A stretch of 50,078 nucleotides of DNA from Acidimicrobiaceae bacterium (GTDB lineage Bacteria > Actinomycetota > Acidimicrobiia > Acidimicrobiales > RAAP-2), in contig PKWY01000042.1 in NCBI GenBank assembly GCA_003132205.1, positions 25,231 through 75,308 on the forward strand, given 5' to 3'. Of the stretch, positions 16,168 to 25,047 are shown in pieces. A model generated the notes under the pieces. It was not told where the DNA came from. It saw only the letters and a program-made list of their open reading frames with translations, and did not search any database. Made by a program: the position numbers and the translations under genes. The stretch's first letter is position 1; the number at the start of each line of letters is the position of its first letter.

Positions 16168-17136
16168 GTGGTTAGCACTGCACATCAATGGAGGATTCGT
16201 CAGCTAACGGGAAACTTCGGGGCCGATGTCTTCGACTTTGATTTACGCTCGTGCGACGACGGACCGGCGTTGCTGGAGCTTCTCGAGGAGCATCTCATGC
16301 TCGTCTTTCGTGGTCAGCACCTCACCCACACCGAACAGTCGCGTAGCGCTCGACTGATCGGCGAGGTCGCACCCGTCCACCCCGTCGTGCCCGGCCATCG
16401 CGACTTCCCCGAGATCCTCGAGATGAACGCGCAACAGGGCGGCAAGAACGCGCGCTGGCACACCGACATCACCTTCGTCGAGAGCCCGCCGGCCGCCTCG
16501 GTCTTGGTCGCCGACGTCGTGCCCGAGTTTGGCGGCGACACCTTGTGGGCCGATGCCCGGACCGCGTTCGCCGCTCTCTCGCCAGCGCTGCGTGAGGCGG
16601 TCTCGCAGTTGGAGGCGGTTCACCACATCTCTCCCCTTGCCTGCTGGGCTGAACCATTTGACACCGCCCTCAGCCGCGAGGACGCGCACAAACTCCTTGA
16701 CGACGCCGCGAAGGTTCCCCCGGTCGTCCACCCGGTCGTTCGAACTCACCCGACGACGGCGAAGGCCGCGCTCTTCGCCATTCCCGGATTCACCATCCAC
16801 ATCGTTGGACTGTCGCGCATCGAGAGCGACAATCTCCTGCGCCTGTAGTTCGAACACATCGTCCAACCCGAGTTCACCCTTCGCCACCACTGGCATCGCG
16901 GCGACGTGGTGATGTGGGACAACAGCGCGACGCCGCACTACGCCACCGACAACTACGGACAAGCCGATCGCCGCATGCGGCGCATCACCCCTCGAGGAAC
17001 CCCCGCCCTCGGACCTTCGTTTCAGGAGAGCCACGTCAGCAACGACCCGTTGCTGACGTCAGATAGCCCAGACCGCCCATTGCTGATGGCAGCCCGATTG
17101 CTAACCGCAGTCTGGCTGCGACCGCCCGCCTCGTAA
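16168..17136 (+). pseudogene. TauD/TfdA-family dioxygenase interrupted by an in-frame amber codon
   Basis: TauD-type enzymes use Fe(II), 2-oxoglutarate and O2 to release sulfite from taurine or other sulfonates. The first 226 codons include LMLVFRGQHL and RWHTDITF, which carries the HxD iron ligands. A TAG at 16846-16848 then stops translation. Reading continues in the same frame without a shift through FEHIVQPEFTLRHHW, MWDNSATPHYATDNYG with the distal His ligand, and RRMRRITPRG with the 2-oxoglutarate Arg, to a TAA at 17134. In E. coli TauD a Leu occupies the position of the stop, so a TTG-to-TAG change would explain it. All catalytic residues remain on either side. It is either a recent pseudogene, a read-through gene or a sequence error. 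The start is GTG. oleA begins 9 bases later. Confidence 0.85.
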
Positions 17137-17145
17137 CCTAGACGA

Positions 17146-18159
17146 GTGGAACTTTCTAATGCCTTTACCCGCACGTCAATCTGGGGCCTCGGACACGTCG
17201 ATGCCCCCGAGGTCGTGACCTCGGCGTGGATCGACGAGCAACTGAGCGAAACCTACGAGCGGTGCGGCATTCGCCCGGGACTGCTCGACGCGGTGGCGGG
17301 CATCAACGAACGCCGTTGGTGGCCCGAGGGAGTCAGCTTCAACCAGGCCGCCGCGCTCGCCGCCCGTGAGGCTATGGCCAACGCCGACGTCCAGCCCTCC
17401 GAGATCGACCTGCTGATCTCCACGTCGGTCTGCAAGCACCACCTCGAGCCGAGCGTCGCGTGCGCGGTTCACTTCGGCCTGGGCCTCTCGTCGGCCTGCA
17501 CGAACTTCGACCTCGGCAACGCCTGCCTCGGATTCATCAACGCCATGAACATCGCGGCGATGGCCATTGAATCGGGACAAGCACGGACCGTGCTCATCGT
17601 CGACGGCGAAGGAAGCCGCCACACCCAGCTCGCGACGTTGGACCGCCTGCGTCTGCCCTCGGCGACCGCCATGGACGTCTTCGATCAGTTTGCCTCGCTC
17701 ACCCTCGGCTCGGGCGCCGCGGCCATGGTCATGGGCGGACCGCGCTCGGGAGGACACGCGTTTCTCGGCGGCATCACCCGTGCCGCGACCAGCCACCACG
17801 AGCTCTGCGTTGGCGACCTCGAGCAGATGCGCACCGATACGGCGAAGCTCCTCGTGAGCGGCCTCGACCTGGCGAATGAGACATTCGAAGCGGCGCTCGC
17901 CGCCGGCTGGAAATGGAAGGACTGCGACTGGTACGTAATCCACCAGGTGTCGGCGGTGCACACCTCGAAACTTTGCGAACTCCTGCACATCGACACCAAA
18001 CGCGTTCCGCTCACCTATCCCAAATACGGCAACATGGGGCCCGCGGCCGTGCCGTACACGCTCTCCACGATCGCTGATCAATTGGTCGCCGGCGACCGCG
18101 TGCTGTTGATGGGCATCGGGTCTGGACTGAACTGCGCCGGCGCTGAGCTGGTCTGGTAG
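17146..18159 (+). CDS. oleA: OleA, thiolase-like enzyme condensing two acyl-CoAs (olefin synthesis)
   Basis: OleA joins two fatty acyl-CoAs head to head to a beta-keto acid, the first step of long-chain olefin synthesis. The 337-residue protein has the KAS III fold. The block STSVCKHHLEPSVACAVHFG and then NFDLGNACLGFINAMN matches OleA more closely than FabH, with nucleophile Cys127. The catalytic His is in VIHQVSAVHTSKL and the Asn in YPKYGNMGPAAVP. FabH would normally show a GACAGF-type loop and sit among fatty acid synthesis genes. The neighbours settle the assignment: the fused OleBC starts 6 bases downstream and OleD after it. The start is GTG (MELSNAFTRT). Confidence 0.9.
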   Translation: MELSNAFTRTSIWGLGHVDAPEVVTSAWIDEQLSETYERCGIRPGLLDAVAGINERRWWPEGVSFNQAAALAAREAMANADVQPSEIDLLISTSVCKHHLEPSVACAVHFGLGLSSACTNFDLGNACLGFINAMNIAAMAIESGQARTVLIVDGEGSRHTQLATLDRLRLPSATAMDVFDQFASLTLGSGAAAMVMGGPRSGGHAFLGGITRAATSHHELCVGDLEQMRTDTAKLLVSGLDLANETFEAALAAGWKWKDCDWYVIHQVSAVHTSKLCELLHIDTKRVPLTYPKYGNMGPAAVPYTLSTIADQLVAGDRVLLMGIGSGLNCAGAELVW

Positions 18160-18165
18160 TCCTGC

Positions 18166-20658
18166 GTGGCTCAGTCCGAGAGAGGACCAGCGTCGCGTGG
18201 GCTTGACGTAACCCCGACGCTGGACCAACTGCGCCGCTGGGGCCTCGAGCCAACGTGGTCCCGTCTGGTCACCTTCGCCGGCGCGGACGGTGCGACGCTG
18301 ACTTGGCACGTCCTTGACACCGGACCCGCCCCGCTGGGAACAATTGTCTGCGTGCACGGCAATCCCTCGTGGGGCTACCTCTGGCGCGATGTCCTTCGAA
18401 CGCTGTCACCAGGCTGGCGGGTGATCGCCGTCGATCAGACCGGCATGGGATACTCCGAGCGCCCCGGACCTCGACGGCTGAGCGACCGGGTGGACGAACT
18501 CGTTCGGTTCTGCCGCGAAGAGGTCAACGGCCCCTTGGTGCTCGCGGCGCACGACTGGGGCGGTCCGGTCGCCGTTGGCGCCGCAGTGTCCCTGGACGTC
18601 CGGGCCCTCATTCTGGCCAATACCGCGGTGGCGAAACCCGACGACATTCGAGTTCCGCCGCTCATCGCCGTTGCTCGAAAGATCACCGCGCTCACGTGCG
18701 CGCGCACCCCCGTCTTCGTTGATGGAGCGGCGCGGATGACCGCCAGGAGACATCGCGAGGCGCTTCGCGCCCCTTACCGCAAGGCCTCGCGTCGCGCAGC
18801 CATTGCCGACTTCGTCGCTGACATCCCGGTCCGCGCGTCAGACCCGTCGTGGGCCGCACTCAGCCAGAGCGCCCAGGCTCTCGCCTCACTGCAGTGCCCC
18901 ATCCTCTTTCTCTGGGGTGGTCGTGACCCCGAGTTCCACGACCGATTCCTTCGAGACCTTCGACGCCGTGCACCGCAGGCTCAGGTTGAGCGATTCGCGA
19001 ACGCCGGCCACTACGTCTGTCTCGACGAGCCGGTCGGGACAGTAATCGAGAACTGGCTCGTACAGTCCCTCGCGGAGCCACCGGCCGCCACCGCGCCGCC
19101 AGCGTCGGTTGAGTCGCCTTCTGCGGTGGCGCAGGACCCAACTACGTTTCGAACGGTACTCGCGAATCTTGAGGAGCGCTCAGGCGACTCTTCGCTCGTC
19201 TACGAGGGGCCCGACGGCGTGATGTCCTGGCGCGACCTCGCGAGCAGGTCGACGAGCGCGGCGTCCGCGCTGCAACGCCACGGCGTCCACCCCGGTGATC
19301 GCGTGAGCATTCTGATAGCTCCGAGCGTCGACCTGCTTATCGCCACGTTTGCGATATGGAAGGTCGGCGGGGCCGCCGTCGTGGCGGACGCTTCTGGAGG
19401 GATTGTTCAACTCCGCCGACTCATCAAGGGCGCCGCTCCCTCCCACATCGTCGGCACCGCCGCCACGTTGGCCGCGGCCCATGCATGCCGGTTCGCCCCT
19501 GGCGCTCGACTCGCGGCGTTCGCCTCGCTACCGGGTGTCACCGATCTTCGAGAGCCCTCGAAAGGCCCGGAGTTCATTCCGGTGATCAATCACGCCAATG
19601 ACGTCGCCGCCATTGTCCACACCTCCGGGGCCACCGGGCCCGCGAAGCCCGTTCGCTACACGCACGGCGCACTCGCCGCACAGCGTGACGCCCTTTCCGA
19701 CCTCTTGGAGGTCGAACGCGGCGAGATGTTCACGACATCGTTCGGGCCGTTCATGTTGCTGGCTCCGGTCATTGGGCTGGGATTCGTTCGGCCCGATTTC
19801 GACGTCGACAAACCTAGAGAGTTGGACTTCGACACGCTGTCCGGCGCCGTCGCCAAGGGCCATGTCAGCACCGCGTGGCTGTCTCCCGCCTCGGCCGAGA
19901 AAGTGGCCTCGACGTCCGCCGGGCGCGGTATTGACCTGCGCCTCGTCATGCTCGCTGGCGCCCCGATTTCAACTTCACTGGTTCGCAGCATCCAGGCAAT
20001 CACCAAGGGCGAGGTACGTGCCCCCTACGGCATGACCGAGTGCCTGCCCGTCACCGACGGAACCGGCCCGCTAACCGCGGGTCCGCTCGGCGGAACGGCG
20101 ACTGGACGTCCGCTGCCGGGATGCCACGTGCACGTCGTCGCGCTCGATGACGTGCGGGGTCCCGCGCTCGTCGATGGCGAGTGGGGCGAGATCCTGGTGA
20201 GCGCGCCCTGGCTCTTCGACGGCTACGACGCGAGGTGGTCGGCCGACTTCTCCGCGAATGTTCTTCGCGAAGGACGACGCTTCCACCGAACCGGCGACGT
20301 CGGCTACTTCTGGAGTGGCGAACTGTTCCAACTGGGACGAGCCCAGCACGTGCTTCGAACCGCCGATGGCCCGCTCGCGAGCGTCGCGGTGGAAGCTCCG
20401 GTGGCGGCCGCGCTTGATCGACCGGTGGCGGCCGTTGGCGTTGGCCCGCTGGAATCGTGCGCGCTGGCGCTCGTGATCGGCGGCGAGGGCGTCGTCCGTC
20501 TCGCTCCTGATTCTCTCGCGAGTGCGGCGCGGGCGGCGACGCCGCACCGCATCGCCGCGGTGCTCGTTGGTCGGCTCCCGACCGACCGGCGTCGCCAGTC
20601 GAAAGTGGACCACACGCGTCTCGCCGCGACCGTCAGCGATCTCCTGGCCGGTCGATGA
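18166..20658 (+). CDS. oleBC: OleBC fusion: beta-lactone decarboxylase (alpha/beta hydrolase) plus beta-lactone synthetase (AMP ligase-like)
   Basis: An 830-residue fusion. Residues 1-300 are an alpha/beta hydrolase of haloalkane-dehalogenase type with CVHGNPSWGYLWR (oxyanion) and LAAHDWGGPVAVG, whose Asp is the nucleophile; this is OleB, which turns the cis-beta-lactone into olefin and CO2. Residues 320-830 are an adenylate-forming domain with IVHTSGATGPAKPVRYTHG and APYGMTECLPVTDG; this is OleC, which makes the beta-lactone from the beta-hydroxy acid with ATP. In OleB-OleC fusions, known in actinobacteria such as Micrococcus, the reaction order is C then B. The C-terminal lobe is short, and the usual hinge and catalytic Lys are not obvious. 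The start is GTG, 6 bases after oleA. Confidence 0.88.
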   Translation: MAQSERGPASRGLDVTPTLDQLRRWGLEPTWSRLVTFAGADGATLTWHVLDTGPAPLGTIVCVHGNPSWGYLWRDVLRTLSPGWRVIAVDQTGMGYSERPGPRRLSDRVDELVRFCREEVNGPLVLAAHDWGGPVAVGAAVSLDVRALILANTAVAKPDDIRVPPLIAVARKITALTCARTPVFVDGAARMTARRHREALRAPYRKASRRAAIADFVADIPVRASDPSWAALSQSAQALASLQCPILFLWGGRDPEFHDRFLRDLRRRAPQAQVERFANAGHYVCLDEPVGTVIENWLVQSLAEPPAATAPPASVESPSAVAQDPTTFRTVLANLEERSGDSSLVYEGPDGVMSWRDLASRSTSAASALQRHGVHPGDRVSILIAPSVDLLIATFAIWKVGGAAVVADASGGIVQLRRLIKGAAPSHIVGTAATLAAAHACRFAPGARLAAFASLPGVTDLREPSKGPEFIPVINHANDVAAIVHTSGATGPAKPVRYTHGALAAQRDALSDLLEVERGEMFTTSFGPFMLLAPVIGLGFVRPDFDVDKPRELDFDTLSGAVAKGHVSTAWLSPASAEKVASTSAGRGIDLRLVMLAGAPISTSLVRSIQAITKGEVRAPYGMTECLPVTDGTGPLTAGPLGGTATGRPLPGCHVHVVALDDVRGPALVDGEWGEILVSAPWLFDGYDARWSADFSANVLREGRRFHRTGDVGYFWSGELFQLGRAQHVLRTADGPLASVAVEAPVAAALDRPVAAVGVGPLESCALALVIGGEGVVRLAPDSLASAARAATPHRIAAVLVGRLPTDRRRQSKVDHTRLAATVSDLLAGR

Positions 20659-20674
20659 CTCGGTACCCTCGGCC

Positions 20675-21628
20675 ATGAAGGTACTGGTCACCGGCGCGTC
20701 AAGCCTGCTCGGACGGAGCGTCGCCCTCGAACTGGCTAAACGAGGCGACTCGGTCACCTGCTTCCAACGCTCCTCCTCGGGAACGGGGCTCCCCGACGTT
20801 CGAGGCGACATCCGCGACGGCGCGGCGCTGCTGGCGGCCGCCAGCGGCCACGACGCCCTTATCCACGTGGCGGCCCTGGTGGCTCCGAAGGCCGCCTGGT
20901 CCGAGGCCTACGCCGTCAACGTCACGGGCACTCTCAACGCCCAGCGCGCGGCCGAACTGTGCGGACGATTCGTCCACATCTCAACCCCGTCGGTGGCCTT
21001 CAACGACGCGCCGGCCGTTGGAGCGGACGCCGAACCCGCTTCGTACGAGGGTCGCGATGTCTACGCCCGCTCCAAAGCGGTGGCGGAACGACTGGTTCTC
21101 CAGAGGAGCGAGGTCCCCACCGTCGTAATACGCCCCCATCTGGTCTGGGGTCCCGGCGACACGCAACTCGTCGGGCGCATCGTCTCTCGCGCGAAGCGGC
21201 ACCGCCTCATCGTGCCGAATCACGGCCGGGCGCTCGTTGACACCACCTACGTCGACGACGCGGCGTCGGCCATCGTCGCGGCACTCGACCATGCGCGCGC
21301 GGGCACTGACGCGGGCAATCGAGCCTGGGTCGTCACCGGCGCCGATCCGCGTCCCGTCGCCGAGTTGATGAGCGGGATTCTCCTCGCCGCGGGGCTGCCC
21401 CCGACCTTTCGCTCAGTACCGGTCCCCGTCGCGGCGCTGGCGGGACGAGTCGCCGATCGTTTCTGGCCCGGGATCGAGCCGCCGATCACGCACTTCGCCG
21501 CGCGCCAGCTGTCCGTGGCCCACTGGTTCGATCAGCGCGAGACCCAACGGGTCCTCGACTGGAGCCCACGCGTCTCGGTCGACGAGGGCCTGGAGCGACT
21601 CGCGCTCTGGTTCCACAACTCGCGCTGA
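20675..21628 (+). CDS. oleD: OleD, NADPH-dependent 2-alkyl-3-oxoalkanoate reductase
   Basis: OleD reduces the keto acid from OleA to the beta-hydroxy acid used by OleC. The 317-residue protein is an extended short-chain dehydrogenase. MKVLVTGASSLLGRSVALEL carries the TGxxxxxG site, and DVYARSKAVAERLVL carries the YxxxK catalytic pair. FVHISTPSVAF supplies the Ser/Thr. The sequence resembles 3-beta-hydroxysteroid dehydrogenase/isomerase-type proteins, which is how OleD is often annotated. I chose the ATG at 20675, 16 bases past the oleBC stop, over a longer reading that overlaps oleBC without family similarity. With it the window has the full set OleA, B, C and D. Confidence 0.88.
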   Translation: MKVLVTGASSLLGRSVALELAKRGDSVTCFQRSSSGTGLPDVRGDIRDGAALLAAASGHDALIHVAALVAPKAAWSEAYAVNVTGTLNAQRAAELCGRFVHISTPSVAFNDAPAVGADAEPASYEGRDVYARSKAVAERLVLQRSEVPTVVIRPHLVWGPGDTQLVGRIVSRAKRHRLIVPNHGRALVDTTYVDDAASAIVAALDHARAGTDAGNRAWVVTGADPRPVAELMSGILLAAGLPPTFRSVPVPVAALAGRVADRFWPGIEPPITHFAARQLSVAHWFDQRETQRVLDWSPRVSVDEGLERLALWFHNSR

Positions 21629-21681
21629 CTCGAATCACCAGGGGCCTCAGGGGCGGTCCTGGGTGGGCGGAAGGCTCCGTG

Positions 21682-22140
21682 CTACTTCGCCCAGGGCAGA
21701 GCCTCGCCGGAACTCTTGAAGAGCCTGAAGGAGCAGACGACCTGCACGAGGGCGGCGATCAAGGCGATGATGATGCCAATGCGCGGACCGTAGCTGTAGC
21801 TGTAGCCGCCAATGCCACCGCTCCCACTCGGCAGCGACAACCACCGAATGGCGATCAACAATGTTCCGATCAATGAGAGTCCGAGGACAATGACGCCCGG
21901 GCCAACCGATGTCTTGGGAACGTTCGATCCGGAACGAAGGAGCGCCAGATAGACACCCGCGGCGACTAGAAGCAAGGCCCCTACCCAGCCGTAACCTGAT
22001 CCAAAGCCACTCACCGAGGCGCCACCGTACGTCGAACTCGCCCCGTACCAGGGCAGGAACATCGCGATCAGCGCAACGAGCGCCGCGAGGACGACAACCC
22101 GATCGATTGACGACAACTTCTTCATGTCTATTACCACCAT
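21682..22140 (-). CDS. Small four-helix membrane protein, function unknown
   Basis: This 152-residue protein has four predicted membrane helices, around VVVLAALVALIAMFLPWYG, GWVGALLLVAAGVYLALL, VGPGVIVLGLSLIGTLLIAI and IGIIIALIAALVQVVCSF. The first extracytoplasmic loop is rich in Ser, Gly and Tyr (SSTYGGASVSGFGSGYG), as is the third (GSGGIGGYSYSYGP). The LPW after helix 1 and the layout are common in small actinobacterial membrane proteins of unknown role. The first ATG has GATGGGG five bases upstream; a second ATG five codons on (MKKLSSIDR) is possible. It converges on oleD, 53 bases apart. No domain name can be assigned with confidence. Confidence 0.65.
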   Translation of the reverse strand: MVVIDMKKLSSIDRVVVLAALVALIAMFLPWYGASSTYGGASVSGFGSGYGWVGALLLVAAGVYLALLRSGSNVPKTSVGPGVIVLGLSLIGTLLIAIRWLSLPSGSGGIGGYSYSYGPRIGIIIALIAALVQVVCSFRLFKSSGEALPWAK

Positions 22141-22572
22141 GAGTACCCCATCCTTGGTTGGCTAGCGGGAGTCTTCGTGCAACGACCAGTACCCGAATGG
22201 GTCCTTGGTCTAGTGAGCGTTGGCAGTAGCACTAAGGCGTAGAACGAATTCTCCCGTTTGGTCTGATTACGTAGTTGTACCACACCGGACCGTGAAACGT
22301 GAGGCATTGGCGCCCAGTCGCCGGACGAACGTCAATTGAGATCCCAGTTCAATTTGGAGTCGCCGTCGATGGCTTTCGCAGCGTCGCATCACGCCACCAC
22401 GCTCGTTGTCGCTCTGCGCGTCGGCCAGCGGGCAATGCACGAGACCTTGGTTCGCCACAAGTGAGCCGTAGCGAAGGGCGCCGGTTACGATCCCGACCTT
22501 CGCTCTTCAACGGTTGCGCCTGGTCGAGCTGAATCGAATCATCGGCGTCGGGCCTCGCCCGCGAGGTTGGGA
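22141..22572. other. Gene-free stretch between two membrane protein genes
   Basis: No convincing coding frame, RNA gene or strong inverted repeat was seen in these 430 bases. The short readings are Arg-rich and look like noise. The region presumably holds the promoter of the leftward membrane protein gene and of the rightward GtrA-like gene. Confidence 0.5.
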
Positions 22573-23133
22573 ATGAATTCGACCCACGAGAGAGCGACAA
22601 GGGCCGCGAGTAGCGTGGCTTTGATGCGGGTCAGCCTCGGGAAGATCATCGAATGGACGAAGTCCCACCAGGGGCGCAAGTTGATTCGCTTCACCTCGGT
22701 CTCGGTAGTCTCGACGGTCGTCTCGATCGTCACCATCTCACTGGTCTACGGCTTCAAGATCATCCGGGGTGAAGTTGAGGCGACACTGTTCGGAAACCTA
22801 ATGGGTGCGATTCCCTCGTATACCCTCAACCGGCGTTGGACCTGGGGAAAGACCGGTCGAAGTCACCTTCGAAAGGAGATTCTTCCGTTTGCCGTCATGT
22901 CGGCGCTCGGCATCAGCTTCTCGATGGTCGGGGGCGCCTACGCCAGGCACCTCGTGCACACCCACCGGTGGAGCCATGTCTTCAACACCGGAATCGTTGA
23001 CGCCGCCAACCTCGCAAGTTTCGCGATCTTCTGGGTTCTCAAGCTCGTGGTCTTCAATCGAATATTTCGCGTCGACGAGGAGGCGGAGATCGACGCCCAT
23101 CTGCTCCGCGAGGAGTCCCCGCCGGGCAACTAG
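22573..23133 (+). CDS. GtrA-like family membrane protein
   Basis: This 186-residue protein has the GtrA pattern: an N-terminal RKLIRFTSVSVVSTVVSIVT, then LFGNLMGAIPSYTLNRRWTW, where the NF/YxxNRxWTW block is the family hallmark, followed by two more helices and LKLVVFNRIF near the end. GtrA-family proteins are small four-helix membrane proteins, thought to help move lipid-linked sugars across the membrane for cell-surface polysaccharides. No glycosyltransferase is next to it. I chose ATG 22573 over a TTG two codons earlier; an internal ATG at residue 19 is also possible. Confidence 0.85.
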   Translation: MNSTHERATRAASSVALMRVSLGKIIEWTKSHQGRKLIRFTSVSVVSTVVSIVTISLVYGFKIIRGEVEATLFGNLMGAIPSYTLNRRWTWGKTGRSHLRKEILPFAVMSALGISFSMVGGAYARHLVHTHRWSHVFNTGIVDAANLASFAIFWVLKLVVFNRIFRVDEEAEIDAHLLREESPPGN

Positions 23134-23227
23134 CCGCCGGTGAGACGTGACGTCCCTCGCGCCGCTCGACAGGCCGCATCGTGCGACCAGGCGAAGCTCA
23201 CGTTGCGTGGCGCTGCGGCGAAAAGGA

Positions 23228-23719
23228 CTAGTGAAGTGGCTCGCTGAACGTGATCGTGAAGGGTGAAGTAGAAGTACCCCGGAGCGCCTGGATCGGTTCG
23301 GTCTTCGAGCCGCTCGTCACGAAGAAACTCAGCGCGGTGCCGTCGTAGTGCCGTGCGGGACCCTTCGTGATGAACTGGCCAGACGAGTTCGCCTTCACGC
23401 AAAAGCTCTGAAGTCCCGCCATGAAGGAGGTGCTGAGGCTTACGCCGTAACACGCGACCCGAGCGCCCGTGTTCTTCACCCGAACAACTCCGGTGACCGT
23501 GCCAGACGCACGCGGCGCATTCGGGATCTTGAAGCCGCAGATATCATGCGACGCGAGCACGCCGGCCTTGGAGCACTCGGGTGCTCGACCCAGGGTGCCC
23601 GAAGCACGCCACGACCACGCCTTTGGAGGTGCGGCCGCAGCAGCCGAGCCGAGGACCAAGAACAGTGCCCCTCCCGCCAACCACGCAACAATCCACTGTC
23701 TTGGCGCGATTGCCTTCAT
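23228..23719 (-). CDS. Secreted protein, function unknown
   Basis: A 163-residue protein with a signal peptide: MKAIAPRQWIVAWLAGGALF followed by LVLGSAAAAAPP, with a likely cut after AAAA. The mature part has four Cys (ECSK, DICGF, VACYG, SFCVK), which could form two disulfides. It has beta-rich segments such as ASGTVTGVVRVKNTGARVACY, reminiscent of a small Ig-like or DUF-type fold. The ATG at 23719 follows a TTG that could also act as start. I do not recognise the family. It diverges from the next secreted protein gene over about 118 bases. Confidence 0.6.
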   Translation of the reverse strand: MKAIAPRQWIVAWLAGGALFLVLGSAAAAAPPKAWSWRASGTLGRAPECSKAGVLASHDICGFKIPNAPRASGTVTGVVRVKNTGARVACYGVSLSTSFMAGLQSFCVKANSSGQFITKGPARHYDGTALSFFVTSGSKTEPIQALRGTSTSPFTITFSEPLH

Positions 23720-23837
23720 CAACTTGCACGTTACACAGAGTGCGAATGTCGTAGTTTCGGCGAGAGATGAAACTGTGTGTCACAAGGCAGCCCGACGGGA
23801 CAGTAACAGGGTGTACGACGGTAAGGCAGAGGACCTT

Positions 23838-24329
23838 ATGACACGCAGCTTCCGGAATCTGAACCGTACCGGCGTCACGTTGCTGCTCTGTGCAGCGTTG
23901 CTTGGTGTCGGGGGTTCGACCGCCTTCGCCGTCACGAAGCCCGCTGGCGACTTCGTGGCGAGCGGCGCGAAGGTCCTCTACTGGACGCACCCCCTGCCCG
24001 TGTCGAGCAAGATTCTCCATGGCACGATCAGCGTCACGAAGGCGTCGGTGATCGCAGAAGTCCGGACCCTGATCAATTCGTTGCCCCTCACCACTACCGG
24101 TCACCGTATTTGCCCCGACGACATGATGCTGCCCTCCACGATCAGCTTCGCCGTGAGCAGGAAGACCACGCCGTTCGCCAAAGTGGTCTTCCAACTCGGT
24201 GGATGTCCCTATGCCCGCGTCTACCAGCACGGCGTCGCGATGTCGCCAACCCTCGGGGGACCGCACCTCGCCCAGGTCTACGGCGAAATCCAGCACCTGA
24301 TCAACCCAAAGGGGGTGCCAATTGCCTGA
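23838..24329 (+). CDS. Secreted protein, function unknown
   Basis: A 163-residue protein with a signal peptide, MTRSFRNLNRTGVTLLLCAA then LLGVGGSTAFA, cut after AFA. The mature part has two Cys (ICPDD, GGCPYA), likely one disulfide, and segments such as STISFAVSRKTTPFAKVVFQ and LAQVYGEIQHLINPKG. I do not recognise a family. I chose the ATG at 23838 because it gives a proper signal peptide; the frame stays open much further upstream but that part looks non-coding. It is followed after 98 bases by another secreted protein gene on the same strand. Confidence 0.65.
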   Translation: MTRSFRNLNRTGVTLLLCAALLGVGGSTAFAVTKPAGDFVASGAKVLYWTHPLPVSSKILHGTISVTKASVIAEVRTLINSLPLTTTGHRICPDDMMLPSTISFAVSRKTTPFAKVVFQLGGCPYARVYQHGVAMSPTLGGPHLAQVYGEIQHLINPKGVPIA

Positions 24330-24427
24330 GCCCCTCCCGCCGTGGTCACTGCCCGCAACCTGTTGCACTCAGTAATTCACGGCGCCGGGTGGACATGGTA
24401 CTAGCAAGACCCGTTAGGAAGGTTGTT

Positions 24428-24958
24428 ATGAAGTCGATCAAGTTTCTAGCCGCCGTTGGTCTATTGGCCAGCACGCTGACGACGAGCGGATTGCTCGCCG
24501 CCAGCCAGTTTTCATCATCCGCGTCGTCCGCGCCCTCGTGCAGGTCGTCGCGGATCGCCGTCACCCACGGCGCGCCGCAAGGCACGGCGGGCACCACGTA
24601 CATTCCCCTCCGCTTCACCAACGAGGGAGCGGCGTGCGCGATCTGGGGCGTGCCCGTGATCCAGCCGGTCGTCGGCGCATCGCACAAGCCAGTCGGTCCG
24701 GGCGCGCGCAATCTCTCCACGGGCGAGATGCCCGTGCGCCACGTGGTCGCGAAAGGCGCGGCCGTGAGCGTCGCCTTCGGAGTCGTCGACACGGGCAACT
24801 ACTCGGCGTCAGCCTGCGTCGCACGTTCCGCGAGCGGTGTCATCGTCACGCTCGGCTCCTTCGCGCGCGCCACGTACCTGCACCTGCCCATCACGGTCTG
24901 CACCAAGCGTTGGAGCGTGACTACCAGGTTGATCGTGCCGGGCGTCAGCGGCTACTAG
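24428..24958 (+). CDS. Secreted DUF4232-like protein
   Basis: This 176-residue protein has an N-terminal signal, MKSIKFLAAVGLLASTLTTS. The mature part resembles DUF4232, common in actinobacteria: APSCRSSRIAV, then GAPQGTAGTTYIPLRFTNEG with the GxAGxxxxxLxFTNxG pattern, then AACAIWGVPVIQPV. Two further Cys (ASACVARS, ITVCTKRW) could form disulfides. DUF4232 proteins are often lipoproteins, but there is no lipobox here, so this one is probably released or cell-wall associated. The role is unknown. The ATG is preceded by AGGAAGGTTGTT. Confidence 0.65.
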   Translation: MKSIKFLAAVGLLASTLTTSGLLAASQFSSSASSAPSCRSSRIAVTHGAPQGTAGTTYIPLRFTNEGAACAIWGVPVIQPVVGASHKPVGPGARNLSTGEMPVRHVVAKGAAVSVAFGVVDTGNYSASACVARSASGVIVTLGSFARATYLHLPITVCTKRWSVTTRLIVPGVSGY

Positions 24959-25047
24959 ACGCCGATACGCGACTGCAGCAACGACGGCGAAGTGCTTTTC
25001 TTCGTGGCCCTTGTGAAGGCGTTGCACGCCCCGTGCTTGGCAGCGCC

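Noticed and set aside
15997..16188. Small leftward ORF (63 codons) across the tandem hairpins upstream of sulfite reductase
   Set aside because: No clear ribosome site, mixed codon use, and the palindromes dictate much of its sequence. It could still be a leader peptide, but support is too weak to call it.
16846..16848. Pyrrolysine or other recoding at the TAG of the dioxygenase
   Set aside because: No pyl genes or known context in the window, and a one-base change from a Leu codon explains it more simply.
17176..18357. A 393-codon leftward frame opposite oleA
   Set aside because: No recognisable motif and no ribosome site. oleA has a full catalytic set.
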